NCBI RefSeq assembly: GCF_003597675.1
Contig: NZ_CP030827.1
Span: forward strand, 3,162,001 to 3,226,000
DNA: 64,000 nucleotides
Source of the DNA: Neorhizobium sp. NCHU2750
Lineage (GTDB): Bacteria; Pseudomonadota; Alphaproteobacteria; Rhizobiales; Rhizobiaceae
Reading direction: 5' to 3'
Each line of letters begins with the position of its first letter. Positions within the stretch are counted from its first letter, which is position 1. Both the position numbers and the translations under genes were made by a program. This document shows, one piece after another, positions 32,874 to 40,797 of the stretch. The notes beneath the pieces were generated by a model, which made no database searches, was not told the origin of the DNA, and worked only from the letters and a program-made list of their open reading frames with translations.

Positions 32874-33685
32874 GCGGCCTTCCTTCCGAAGATTTTTCCG
32901 AAGATGCCGCGCTTTTCGCCCGGCACCGTCACGGGTACGATTTCGCCGGCCAGACGGCGGACGGCTTCAAAATAGGCCTGGGCCGGAGCGCTGCGCTGGT
33001 CGGCGAGCGTGACCGGAGAACCGAGGTTCGAGGCCTTCAGGACATCCATGCTTTCCGGAATGATGCCGAGAAGCGGGATGGAGAGGATTTCCAGAACGTC
33101 GTCGACCTTCAGCATGTCGCCACGCTCGGCCCGAGTGGAATCGTAGCGAGTCAAGAGCAGATGCTTTTCCATTCGCTCGCCGTTTTCGGCCTTGAGCGTC
33201 TTGGAATCGAGCATGCCGATGATCCGGTCGCTGTCGCGCACCGAAGAGACTTCAGGGTTGGTGATGACGACGGCGACGTCGGCATGGCGCATGGCAAGCG
33301 TTGCGCCCTTCTCGATGCCGGCCGGGCTGTCGCAGATCACCCAGTCGAAATACTTCTTCAATTCGCCGATGACACGCTCGACGCCCTCTTCCGTCAGCGC
33401 ATCCTTGTCGCGCGTCTGGGAGGCCGGCAGCAGGAACAGCGTTTCGAGCCGCTTGTCGCGGATCAGCGCCTGCGGCAGCTTGGCATCGCCATTAATGACA
33501 TTGACGAGGTCATAGACCACGCGGCGCTCGGCACCCATGACGAGGTCGAGGTTGCGAAGCCCGACATCGAAATCCACGACGACGACCTTCTCGTTGCGCT
33601 GTGCCAGCGCCGCACCCAGCGCGGCGGTCGATGTTGTCTTGCCAACACCGCCCTTGCCGGACGTGACTACGATGACTTTCCCCAT
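32870..33685 (-). CDS. minD: Septum site-determining ATPase MinD
   Basis: The 271-residue ParA/MinD ATPase starts '[20 protein letters not shown]' with the deviant Walker A (KGGVGKT). It continues '[19 protein letters not shown]' and '[19 protein letters not shown]'. It ends in an amphipathic membrane-targeting tail ([15 protein letters not shown]). It recruits MinC to the membrane and oscillates with MinE. AGGAGATCAAG precedes the ATG. The length is normal for the family. Confidence 0.96.
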   Translation of the reverse strand: MGKVIVVTSGKGGVGKTTSTAALGAALAQRNEKVVVVDFDVGLRNLDLVMGAERRVVYDLVNVINGDAKLPQALIRDKRLETLFLLPASQTRDKDALTEEGVERVIGELKKYFDWVICDSPAGIEKGATLAMRHADVAVVITNPEVSSVRDSDRIIGMLDSKTLKAENGERMEKHLLLTRYDSTRAERGDMLKVDDVLEILSIPLLGIIPESMDVLKASNLGSPVTLADQRSAPAQAYFEAVRRLAGEIVPVTVPGEKRGIFGKIFGRKAA

Positions 33686-33717
33686 CTTGATCTCCTGGTG
33701 TCTGACCTTGTTGCGGT

Positions 33718-34470
33718 TCAGAAAAGTATGTCTGCCATGATCGTGTCGCCCTCAAGCGACAGCTGTACTGCGTGCCCGCGAAGGCTCTGATCCATGTCCT
33801 CGGCCATCTTGTAGATGCCGTCGATGGCAATCAGCTCCGCTTCGAGGCGGCGGCAGAAAATGCGTGCATTGCTGTTGCCGATCGATCCGGCCATCGCCCG
33901 GCCGCGCAGCGTGCCGTAGATGTGGATCGAACCGCCGGCGATCACTTCCGCGCCGGAGGCCACCGAACCGACGATGGTGACATCGCCTTCCGGAAAGATG
34001 ATCGACTGGCCGGAACGCACCGGCTCGTCGATGGTGAGCGACTGCGGGATCGCCCTGATCTGCGGCGCCTCGGACCTCTGCGGCACGGATGCCGCGGGTT
34101 CGGCTTCCGCCTCGGCCTCGGACTGCGCCTCGCGCTCCGGCACCTCGACATCTGCGGCAGCCTTGCCACCCTTCATCGCCGGGGGCATGTCGGGAGTAAG
34201 CTGCGACGGGCGCGCGCCCTCGATACCCATAATCCGGACCTTGCGCGCGGCAAGATCGTCGATCAGTTGCTTCAGTTCCGCCTTCTTGATCGACAGTTCC
34301 GAAACATCGAGCACGACCGGCCGGTCGAGAAAGAAGCCTGCCGAGCGGGAGGCCAGATCATCGAGGCGTTCAAGCCACTGGTCGAGCGGCATGTCCGGCG
34401 AAAGAACGACCGCCAGGAACGAACGGCCCTTGATGCGAATGGAGCGAGCGTCTGTTAGCACTTTGGTCAT
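33718..34470 (-). CDS. minC: Septum site-determining protein MinC
   Basis: The 250-residue FtsZ inhibitor has an N-terminal domain ('SIRIKGRSFLAVVLSPDMPL', 'FFLDRPVVLDVSELS'), an acidic low-complexity linker rich in Glu and Ala (about residues 120-145), and a C-terminal beta-helix with the MinD-binding signature 'RSGQSIIFPEGDVTIVGSV' and 'GTLRGRAMAG'. It blocks FtsZ ring formation away from midcell. The Shine-Dalgarno tract is poor. It is the first gene of minCDE, 32 bases before minD. Confidence 0.93.
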   Translation of the reverse strand: MTKVLTDARSIRIKGRSFLAVVLSPDMPLDQWLERLDDLASRSAGFFLDRPVVLDVSELSIKKAELKQLIDDLAARKVRIMGIEGARPSQLTPDMPPAMKGGKAAADVEVPEREAQSEAEAEAEPAASVPQRSEAPQIRAIPQSLTIDEPVRSGQSIIFPEGDVTIVGSVASGAEVIAGGSIHIYGTLRGRAMAGSIGNSNARIFCRRLEAELIAIDGIYKMAEDMDQSLRGHAVQLSLEGDTIMADILF

Positions 34471-34779
34471 CTACGTTAAAAAATCGTTGCCCAATGTCTA
34501 CCGCTGACATGGTTAACAAATGGTTAACACGACCTCCCAAGTCTTAAGATGCGGTAAAGAAATTCGACTGGGAACAGGCCGTGTGAGCGATGGCGCAAAC
34601 CTGGACGCAGAGCCTTGATCGAGGCTTATGCGCGCTGAAGGCAGGCTTTTCCAGGCGCCCCGATCATTGTTTTGCAACAGCAAAATCATGCCCGCGCGAC
34701 CGATGAAAAAAAGAGGCGAGCCATAATCTGGCCCGCCCCGGTAGAATCGATCTGGCTGAAAGATCCCGCGTCGCGAGAA
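34471..34779. other. Intergenic region between minC and an MFS gene
   Basis: 309 bases holding the minC promoter side and the end of the MFS gene. I see no gene, clear terminator or repeat here. Confidence 0.5.
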
Positions 34780-36093
34780 TCAGTCTTCGTGAATATGGCT
34801 CTGATGCTTGGTGTCGCGCATCTTCACATAAACGATCAGCGAAATGGCGATCATGATCGTCACATACCAGAAGAACCAGCTCTCATGGCCGATCTGCTTG
34901 AACGTCAACGCCACGAACTCTGCCGTACCGCCGAAGATCGTGTTGGCAAGTGCGTAGGGCAGCGCCACCCCGAGCGCGCGGATATGGGCAGGAAACAGCT
35001 CTGCCTTCACCACCGCGTTGATGGACGTGTAGCCGGTGACGATCAGCAGGCCGACGAGCGAGAGCAGGAAAGCGGTGAAGGCATTCGTGGTTGCTGCGAG
35101 CGAGGTGAAGATCAAGTAGGTGAAGAGCGTGCCGAGAATACCGAAGCCGACCATCAGCGGCTTGCGGCCGATCCGGTCTGACAAGGCACCGGCCACCGGC
35201 TGGCAGAGCATGAAGACGAACAATGCCGCAGTGGTGATTTCGGTGGCAGACTCCTTGCTGAAACCGGACGTATTGACCATGAATTTCTGCAGATATGTCG
35301 TATAGGCATAGAAGGCGAGCGTACCGCCCGAGGTCAACGCAATGACCAGAAACGCTTCCTTGGGATAACGCCGGAACAATTCCCATCCGCCGGAAGACTT
35401 CTTGGCATCGCTGTCGGCATTCTTGAACGACTGGGTCTCGACCAGACCGCGGCGAATGTAGAACACCAGGATCGCCAGGACGCCGCCAATGAAGAACGGA
35501 ACGCGCCAACCCCAGGACTGCAACTGCTCTGCCGAAAGCACCGCCTGCAGCACCAGCAGAACGGCGAGCGCCACGAGCTGGCCGGAAATCAGCGTCACAT
35601 ATTGGAAGCTGGAGAAGAAACCGCGCCGGCTGCGGCCAGCCATCTCGCTCAGATAGGTGGCACTCGCACCATATTCGCCACCGACGCTGATACCCTGCAG
35701 CAGGCGTGAGAAGACCAGGATCGCCGGCGCAAGGATACCGATGGATTGATATCCCGGCGTCACAGCGATCAGGAACGAGCCGAGACACATCAGGGTGACG
35801 GAAAGCGTCAGACCCGCCTTGCGGCCTCTTCGGTCGGCATAGATACCCATGAACCAGGCGCCGATCGGGCGCATCAGGAAACCGACGGCAAATACCGCCG
35901 CAGCACTTAGAAGCTCTGCCGTCTGGTCCCCGGACGGAAAGAAGACCGGCGCGAAATAGAGCGTGAAGGCAGAATAGACATACCAGTCGTACCATTCCAC
36001 CAGGTTGCCGGCGGAGCCGCCGATGATCGATTTGAGCCTGACCTTTTCGTCGATGCGTGGCGAAGCCGCATCGTTGCGTGAAATAGTGTCCAC
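34780..36093 (-). CDS. MFS metabolite:proton symporter (KgtP/ShiA-like family)
   Basis: The 437-residue major facilitator has 12 membrane segments. Signatures are 'SIIGGSAGNLVEWYDWYVYS' at the start, 'GFLMRPIGAWFMGIYADRRGRKAGL' (motif A in the 2-3 loop), 'SRLLQGISVGGEYGASATYLSEMA' and 'SDRIGRKPLMVGFG'. This is the metabolite:H+ symporter family, whose members take up 2-oxoglutarate, shikimate, citrate or similar acids. The GTG at 36093 is preferred over an upstream TTG without a ribosome binding site. Nearby sugar-acid genes suggest a carboxylic acid substrate, which is inference. Confidence 0.87.
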   Translation of the reverse strand: MDTISRNDAASPRIDEKVRLKSIIGGSAGNLVEWYDWYVYSAFTLYFAPVFFPSGDQTAELLSAAAVFAVGFLMRPIGAWFMGIYADRRGRKAGLTLSVTLMCLGSFLIAVTPGYQSIGILAPAILVFSRLLQGISVGGEYGASATYLSEMAGRSRRGFFSSFQYVTLISGQLVALAVLLVLQAVLSAEQLQSWGWRVPFFIGGVLAILVFYIRRGLVETQSFKNADSDAKKSSGGWELFRRYPKEAFLVIALTSGGTLAFYAYTTYLQKFMVNTSGFSKESATEITTAALFVFMLCQPVAGALSDRIGRKPLMVGFGILGTLFTYLIFTSLAATTNAFTAFLLSLVGLLIVTGYTSINAVVKAELFPAHIRALGVALPYALANTIFGGTAEFVALTFKQIGHESWFFWYVTIMIAISLIVYVKMRDTKHQSHIHED

Positions 36094-36244
36094 TGCGCTG
36101 ATCCATTGTTGCGGGGCGCGCGCGGCGGGCAAGCATGTCTCGAGCAGGGGAACCAGCGGGCCGCGCGGCGGGTTGGGGTGTCCCAGAACTGGGGTGTCCA
36201 GTTGTGTTACGCCCGAATTCCGGCCAACGCCAGCCTAAAACGAC

Positions 36245-36259
36245 ATGTCAATGTGACAT
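36245..36259. promoter_or_regulatory. Inverted repeat upstream of the MFS gene
   Basis: ATGTCA-ATG-TGACAT, a perfect 6+6 dyad about 150 bases upstream of the MFS start. It is a candidate operator; the regulator is unknown. Confidence 0.35.
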
Positions 36260-36368
36260 ATCGGCGCAATACCAAGTTTCGCAGCGGCGCTTGCCGCATG
36301 CGGAAAATGGCAGTTTCCTGCCACTCTCGCCTGCTTGCGGGCCGGATATTCGGCTCGCAAAATTCGCA

Positions 36369-36399
36369 ACGGCCGACCTGTTGAAACAGGACCGGCCGT
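36369..36399. terminator. Hairpin after the hydroxyacid dehydrogenase gene
   Basis: ACGGCCG/CGGCCGT and CCTGT/ACAGG form a two-part stem with loop TGAA, 13 bases past the stop of the minus-strand gene. On that strand TGCGAATTTT follows, a weak T-tract. Confidence 0.5.
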
Positions 36400-36411
36400 C
36401 GGCAGAGGCCA

Positions 36412-37305
36412 TCAGGACTTCGGATTGAGCCCTTCCAGATGCAGGAGCAGGCCACTGTGGTCGCGCTCGCCACCACCCTCTGCCACGAAGTCCGAAAATG
36501 CGGCTTGTACAGCGCTGGTAAGCGGCAGTGTAAGAGCCATGTCCTTGGCCAGCGCCATCACCGCATTGAGGTCCTTCAACTGGTTTTTCGACGAACCGCC
36601 GGGCACGAAATTGCGCTCGACCATCCGCGCTCCGTGAAGCTCCAGAATGCGGCTTTCGGCAAACCCACCGCGGATCGCGTTGCGGAAGGCTTCGCGCGAT
36701 GCACCGCCGGCTTCGACGAGGATCATCGCCTCGGCCACCGCGCCGATCGTCACGGCGACGATCTGCTGGTTGGCAAGCTTGCAGACCTGCCCTGCCCCGC
36801 TCGGCCCCACATGGGTGACACGGCCAAGCACTGCAAATATATCGGCGAGACTTGCAACGACTTCGGCACCGCCGCCGGCCATGATCGCAAGCGTCCCGGC
36901 ATCGGCACCGACGACGCCACCGGAAACCGGCGCGTCGAGATGGCTGATGCCCATTGCGGCAAGCCTCGCCGCATGTTCACGCGCGATCGGAGGGGCGATC
37001 GAACTGGTATCGACCAGCACGGCACCCTTTTTCATCGCTATGGCCACGCCGTTGTCGAACAGAACCGTGCCGACGACATTGCCATCGGTCAGCATGGTGA
37101 ACACGACATCCGCATCGCGCACCGCCTCCGCCGGCACATCCGCGACAACAGCACCATCGGCCTCGAGCGCCTTTGCCTTTGCCGTGTCACGGTTCCACAC
37201 CGTGATCGGATAGCCCGCACGCGCAAGCCGCCGCGCCATCGGGCCGCCCATAAGGCCGAGCCCGAGAAAGGCGATCCTCGTCGTTTTTCTTTCACCCTGG
37301 CTCAT
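36412..37305 (-). CDS. Beta-hydroxyacid dehydrogenase (3-hydroxyisobutyrate/threonate dehydrogenase family)
   Basis: The 297-residue NAD(P)-dependent enzyme has an N-terminal Rossmann motif 'IAFLGLGLMGGPMARRLARA'. The substrate-binding signature is 'HLDAPVSGGVVGADAGTLAIMAGG'. The catalytic lysine lies in 'GAGQVCKLANQQIVAV', and the C-terminal part has 'SSKNQLKDLNAVMALAKD'. Family members oxidise 3-hydroxyisobutyrate, tartronate semialdehyde or L-threonate. The neighbouring DenD-like gene, whose stop overlaps this start, makes a four-carbon sugar acid such as threonate or erythronate, or tartronate, more likely than isobutyrate. Confidence 0.85.
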   Translation of the reverse strand: MSQGERKTTRIAFLGLGLMGGPMARRLARAGYPITVWNRDTAKAKALEADGAVVADVPAEAVRDADVVFTMLTDGNVVGTVLFDNGVAIAMKKGAVLVDTSSIAPPIAREHAARLAAMGISHLDAPVSGGVVGADAGTLAIMAGGGAEVVASLADIFAVLGRVTHVGPSGAGQVCKLANQQIVAVTIGAVAEAMILVEAGGASREAFRNAIRGGFAESRILELHGARMVERNFVPGGSSKNQLKDLNAVMALAKDMALTLPLTSAVQAAFSDFVAEGGGERDHSGLLLHLEGLNPKS

Positions 37306-38285
37306 AGCTTGCCCCCGAGCTCATCCTCGATATGGACCTGGATGATCTCGTCGAAATTCTTTTCCGAGGTGAAGCCGAGTTCGGTGGCCCGCTTTGCCTC
37401 GAAGCCCGGCGCCCAGCCGGCCACCATGTTCATGATCATCTCGTCCGGCTGGCGGCGGATCAGCTTCACCGCATCCTCGCCGGCAACCCGGCGCAGAGCC
37501 TCGATCTGTTCGCCCACCGTGGCACTGACACCCGGCATCGACAGGCTGCGGCGCCAGCCGAGCTTCGTCAGGTCGAGACCTGCGGCATGGATCAGGAAAC
37601 CGACTGCCGAGCGTGGCGACGTATGCCAGTGGCGCACATCGTCGGACACCGGCAGGATCGCCTCCTGTCCGACCAGCGGCTCGCGCAAAATGCCGGAGAA
37701 GAAGCCAGAGGCCGCCTTGTTGGGCTTGCCGGGGCGAATGCAGACGGTGGGAAGCCGGATGCCGATCCCGTCGAAGAAACCACGACGGCTGTAATCGGCC
37801 AGCAGAAGCTCGCTCATTGCCTTCTGCGTGCCGTAACTTGTCAGCGGCGTCAGATGGAACTCGTCGGGGATCGGGAAGGGCAGCGGCGCGCCGACGACTG
37901 CGACCGACGAGGTGAAGATCATCTTGGGGAAATAGCCATCCTTCTGGTTCTGCAGACGGATGGCATCGAACAGGAAGCGCGTGCCGTCGAGATTGACGCG
38001 GTACCCCTTGTCGAAATCGAGCTCGGCTTCGCCCGAGACGATCGCCGCGAGGTGGAAAATCACCTCAGGGCGCGCTGAAATCAGTTTTTCAGCCTCGCCC
38101 GGCTGACTGAAATCCGAGGCCAGCGTCACGACCTTGCCGGAAAATCCTGCCGGCTTTTCCGGCTCGATCACATCTGCCAGCGTCAACGCATCGATCGGCT
38201 TGCCGTCTAGCTTGCCTTCCGCAACGAGACGCTGGGTGAGCTTGCGACCGACCATGCCGGCAGCACCGATAACAAGAATATGCAT
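37302..38285 (-). CDS. denD: D-erythronate dehydrogenase-like NAD-dependent epimerase/dehydratase family protein
   Basis: The 327-residue extended short-chain dehydrogenase has 'MHILVIGAAGMVGRKLTQRL' (GxxGxxG), 'VIFHLAAIVSGEAELDFDKGYRVNLDGT' and 'KMIFTSSVAVVGAPLPFPIPDE'. The catalytic 'YGTQKAMSELLLADYSRRGF' (YxxxK) is followed by 'IGIRLPTVCIRPGKPNKAAS' and 'FFSGILREPLVGQEAILPV'. This set is characteristic of the DenD family, which oxidises D-erythronate to 2-oxo-tetronate. The later pathway enzymes (OtnI isomerase, OtnK kinase, OtnC aldolase) are not in the window. GGGAGGAATC precedes the ATG. Confidence 0.82.
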   Translation of the reverse strand: MHILVIGAAGMVGRKLTQRLVAEGKLDGKPIDALTLADVIEPEKPAGFSGKVVTLASDFSQPGEAEKLISARPEVIFHLAAIVSGEAELDFDKGYRVNLDGTRFLFDAIRLQNQKDGYFPKMIFTSSVAVVGAPLPFPIPDEFHLTPLTSYGTQKAMSELLLADYSRRGFFDGIGIRLPTVCIRPGKPNKAASGFFSGILREPLVGQEAILPVSDDVRHWHTSPRSAVGFLIHAAGLDLTKLGWRRSLSMPGVSATVGEQIEALRRVAGEDAVKLIRRQPDEMIMNMVAGWAPGFEAKRATELGFTSEKNFDEIIQVHIEDELGGKL

Positions 38286-38333
38286 GATTCCTCCCATACA
38301 ACCGTGGATACACCACGAAATTCCTCTTGTAAG

Positions 38334-38346
38334 GTTGTCTGATAAC
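38334..38346. promoter_or_regulatory. TTGTC-type dyad, candidate GntR operator (divergent region)
   Basis: GTTGTCTGATAAC is a 13-base dyad with one unpaired position on each side (GTT-n-TC-n-GA-n-AAC). It lies in the 186-base gap between denD (-) and the FAD oxidase gene (+). It shares the TTGTC half-site with the perfect repeat at 40738-40755. Confidence 0.45.
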
Positions 38347-38471
38347 TCTGTATGCTCCGTTTGAAAATAGCAGAATTCGCCTGCGGCAAAAAAACTGCTG
38401 ATGCGCGATATCATAAAATGACGAGGGGCTGCCGGAGGAGAGACCGGGCGGCCCGCCTGAGGAGACACTAG

Positions 38472-39917
38472 ATGACCGACACCACGGGCTCGATCGCCGG
38501 GCAGCGCCTTGCCCTACGCGCTGTTCTGGGCGAGGACCTTGTTCTGACCAATGCGGAGGATATGCTGCGCTACTGCCGCGACTGGCATGGTGATGTTACC
38601 AGCAGCGCGGTGGCCGTCATCCGGCCGCGATCGACCGCAGACGTTCAGGCAGCCATAAAGGCCTGCCGCGAGCTTGGTCTCAAGATCGTACCGCAGGGAG
38701 GCAATACCGGCCTGGTCCTCGGCGGCATCCCAGACGAAGAAGACCGTCAGGTCGTGCTGACGCTCGAACGGATGAACAACATCCGCAATATCGACAGCGA
38801 CGATTTTTCCGCGGTCGTCGAGGCGGGCTGCATCCTTGCCGAGCTGAAGGACGCGATTGCCGAGAAAGGCATGTTCTTCCCGCTCGCGCTCGGCGCGCAG
38901 GGCAGCTGCCGTATCGGCGGCAATGTCTCCACCAATGCCGGCGGCATCAATGTGCTGCGCTACGGCATGACCCGCGAACTGGTGCTGGGGCTGGAAGTGG
39001 TCCTGCCCGACGGCAGCCTCTTCGATGGGCTGTCGACACTGCGCAAGGACAATCGCGGACTGGATCTCAAGCAGCTTTTCATCGGTGCCGAAGGCACGCT
39101 CGGCATCATCACCGCCGTGTCGATCAAGCTTTCCCCCTATCCGGACAATGTCGCAACCGCGCTTCTGGCACTCAATTCGCTGGATGATGCGATCGCCCTC
39201 TACCGCCGCGCCCGCCGCGACTGTTGCGACCTGATGTCGGCCTTCGAATTCATGCCGCCGCTCGCCTTCACGCTGGCGCAGGAAGCCATGCCGGATCTCG
39301 CAATCCCGCTGTCCGGCGACTATCCCGCTTATGTACTGATGGAGATTTCCGGCTCCGGCCTCGTCGATATCGACGACCTGATGCACCGTTTCCTCGAAGG
39401 CGTGATGACCGACGGGCTGGTCGTCGACGGCACGATCGCCACCTCGCAGGCGCAGTCGCGCAATCTCTGGCTCATCCGCGAAGGCATGAACGAGGGCCAG
39501 GCCAAGCGCGGCGCCCATATGCGCACCGACATCTCGGTGCCCCTGTCACAGCTTGCCGCTTTCGTCGTCGATGCCGAAGCGGCAGTCAGCGAGGCGCTCC
39601 CCGATTGCACCAGCATCTCCTACGGCCATGTCGGCGATGGCAATGTGCATCTCAACGTTCTTCCGCCGGACGGCGCAACGCTCGAGGAACGGCACGAAAA
39701 GATCTACAAGGCCAAGAAGGTCGTCAATGTCGTGGTCGACAAATACAAGGGCAGCATCAGTGCCGAACACGGCATCGGCCGCCTGAAGCGCGAGGACTTC
39801 GAGGAGCGTCTGTCGAAGACCAAGCGCGACCTGCTGGTCGCCATCAAGAAGGCGATCGACCCGGACCTCATCCTCAACCCCCATTGCCAAATCGACCTCG
39901 GCGCGGGTATCCGCTAG
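38472..39917 (+). CDS. FAD-linked 2-hydroxyacid dehydrogenase (GlcD/D2HGDH family)
   Basis: The 481-residue vanillyl-alcohol-oxidase-fold flavoprotein has a PCMH FAD domain: 'VAVIRPRSTADVQAAIKACR', 'LKIVPQGGNTGLVLGGIPDE', 'FPLALGAQGSCRIGGNVSTNAGG' and 'LFIGAEGTLGIITAVSIKL'. The C-terminal FAD-oxidase domain has 'SYGHVGDGNVHLNVLPPDG' (metal-binding His) and 'ISAEHGIGRLKREDF'. Such enzymes oxidise D-lactate, D-2-hydroxyglutarate, glycolate or sugar acids. GAGGAG precedes the ATG. A FadR-type regulator gene follows after 24 bases. Confidence 0.9.
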   Translation: MTDTTGSIAGQRLALRAVLGEDLVLTNAEDMLRYCRDWHGDVTSSAVAVIRPRSTADVQAAIKACRELGLKIVPQGGNTGLVLGGIPDEEDRQVVLTLERMNNIRNIDSDDFSAVVEAGCILAELKDAIAEKGMFFPLALGAQGSCRIGGNVSTNAGGINVLRYGMTRELVLGLEVVLPDGSLFDGLSTLRKDNRGLDLKQLFIGAEGTLGIITAVSIKLSPYPDNVATALLALNSLDDAIALYRRARRDCCDLMSAFEFMPPLAFTLAQEAMPDLAIPLSGDYPAYVLMEISGSGLVDIDDLMHRFLEGVMTDGLVVDGTIATSQAQSRNLWLIREGMNEGQAKRGAHMRTDISVPLSQLAAFVVDAEAAVSEALPDCTSISYGHVGDGNVHLNVLPPDGATLEERHEKIYKAKKVVNVVVDKYKGSISAEHGIGRLKREDFEERLSKTKRDLLVAIKKAIDPDLILNPHCQIDLGAGIR

Positions 39918-39941
39918 CCTTTCCGAAGGAGCATATCCGCC

Positions 39942-40652
39942 ATGGCCGATTTCAAAGAGATCAAGCGAAGCGAGCATCTGCCGACGCGCATTGCCACCGA
40001 GATCGGCCGTGAAATCACCGATGGCCGCATCCAGCCGGGCCAGAAACTGCCGACCGAGCATCTTCTGGCCCAGACATTCGGAGTCAGCCGTTCGGTGGTG
40101 CGCGAAGCGATCGCCCATCTGCGCAACGAGGGACTGGTGGAAACCCGCCAGGGAGTCGGTGCATTCGCCACCGAGATCGCCACCCGCCAGTCGATTCGCA
40201 TCGAACCCGGCCATCTCGGCAACCGCAAGACCTTCCGCAACCTCTTCCAGGTCAGGCTTGCACTGGAGACGGAAGCCGCAGGACTTGCCGCGCGGCATTA
40301 CAAGCCCGAAGATCTCGCCAAGCTCGACGAAATCCTGGCGCAGATGACCGGAGCGGAGAAATGGGGAGAAACGGGCATCATAGCCGACCTCGCCTTCCAC
40401 AAGGCCGTCGCCGCCGCCACTCATAACGATTATTTCCTCCAGTTCATCGGCTTCATCACCGAGCGCATCCATGTGGCGATCAATGCCGCCCGCGCCACCG
40501 CGATCCTGGAGGAGATCGTCGAAATCACCATTGCCGAGCATGTGGCGGTGCGTGATGCGATTGCAACCCGCGACCCTGTCGCGGCAAAGGCAGCAATGCG
40601 TTATCATCTCGAAGGTGCGGCAGGACGCCTCGCCCTCAACCTTGAAATGTGA
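39942..40652 (+). CDS. GntR regulator, FadR subfamily
   Basis: The 236-residue regulator has an N-terminal winged helix ('ATEIGREITDGRIQPGQKLP', 'TEHLLAQTFGVSRSVVREAIAHLRNEGLVETRQGVG', about residues 15-75) and a C-terminal FCD all-helical ligand domain with metal-ligand histidines ('FHKAVAAATHNDYFLQF' and 'AEHVAVRDAIATRDPVAAKAAMRYHLEGAA'). FCD proteins typically sense small carboxylic acids and repress their catabolic operons. It sits between the FAD oxidase and the dehydratase/TRAP operon and probably binds the TTGTC-type repeats on both sides. Confidence 0.9.
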   Translation: MADFKEIKRSEHLPTRIATEIGREITDGRIQPGQKLPTEHLLAQTFGVSRSVVREAIAHLRNEGLVETRQGVGAFATEIATRQSIRIEPGHLGNRKTFRNLFQVRLALETEAAGLAARHYKPEDLAKLDEILAQMTGAEKWGETGIIADLAFHKAVAAATHNDYFLQFIGFITERIHVAINAARATAILEEIVEITIAEHVAVRDAIATRDPVAAKAAMRYHLEGAAGRLALNLEM

Positions 40653-40737
40653 CGTTGTGGGCAATTGACGTTTTTGAAAAACTGGTCCGCCGCGCTTCTG
40701 GACATGCAATAAAAGTCATACTAAAAAGACGGGAACG

Positions 40738-40755
40738 TTGTCAGACATCTGACAA
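40738..40755. promoter_or_regulatory. 18-base inverted repeat upstream of the dehydratase/TRAP operon, candidate GntR operator
   Basis: TTGTCAGA-CA-TCTGACAA has perfect 8-base arms and lies 43 bases before the TTG start of the dehydratase gene, just downstream of a promoter-like stretch (TTGACG at about 40668, CATACT at about 40718). FadR-type regulators bind compact dyads of this size. The neighbour encoding such a regulator is 85 bases upstream. Confidence 0.6.
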
Positions 40756-40797
40756 TATCGACGAGGTGGAGGCCTCGTCCGAAAGAAGGAGGATTTC

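Larger units (their letters stand above)
36094..36411. other. Intergenic region upstream of the MFS gene
   Basis: 318 bases with no gene. It contains three dyads: AACTGG-ggtgt-CCAGTT (36187-36203, overlapping a GGGGTGTCC direct repeat at 36175 and 36191), ATGTCA-atg-TGACAT (36245-36259), and the hairpin after the next gene (36369-36399). Confidence 0.5.
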
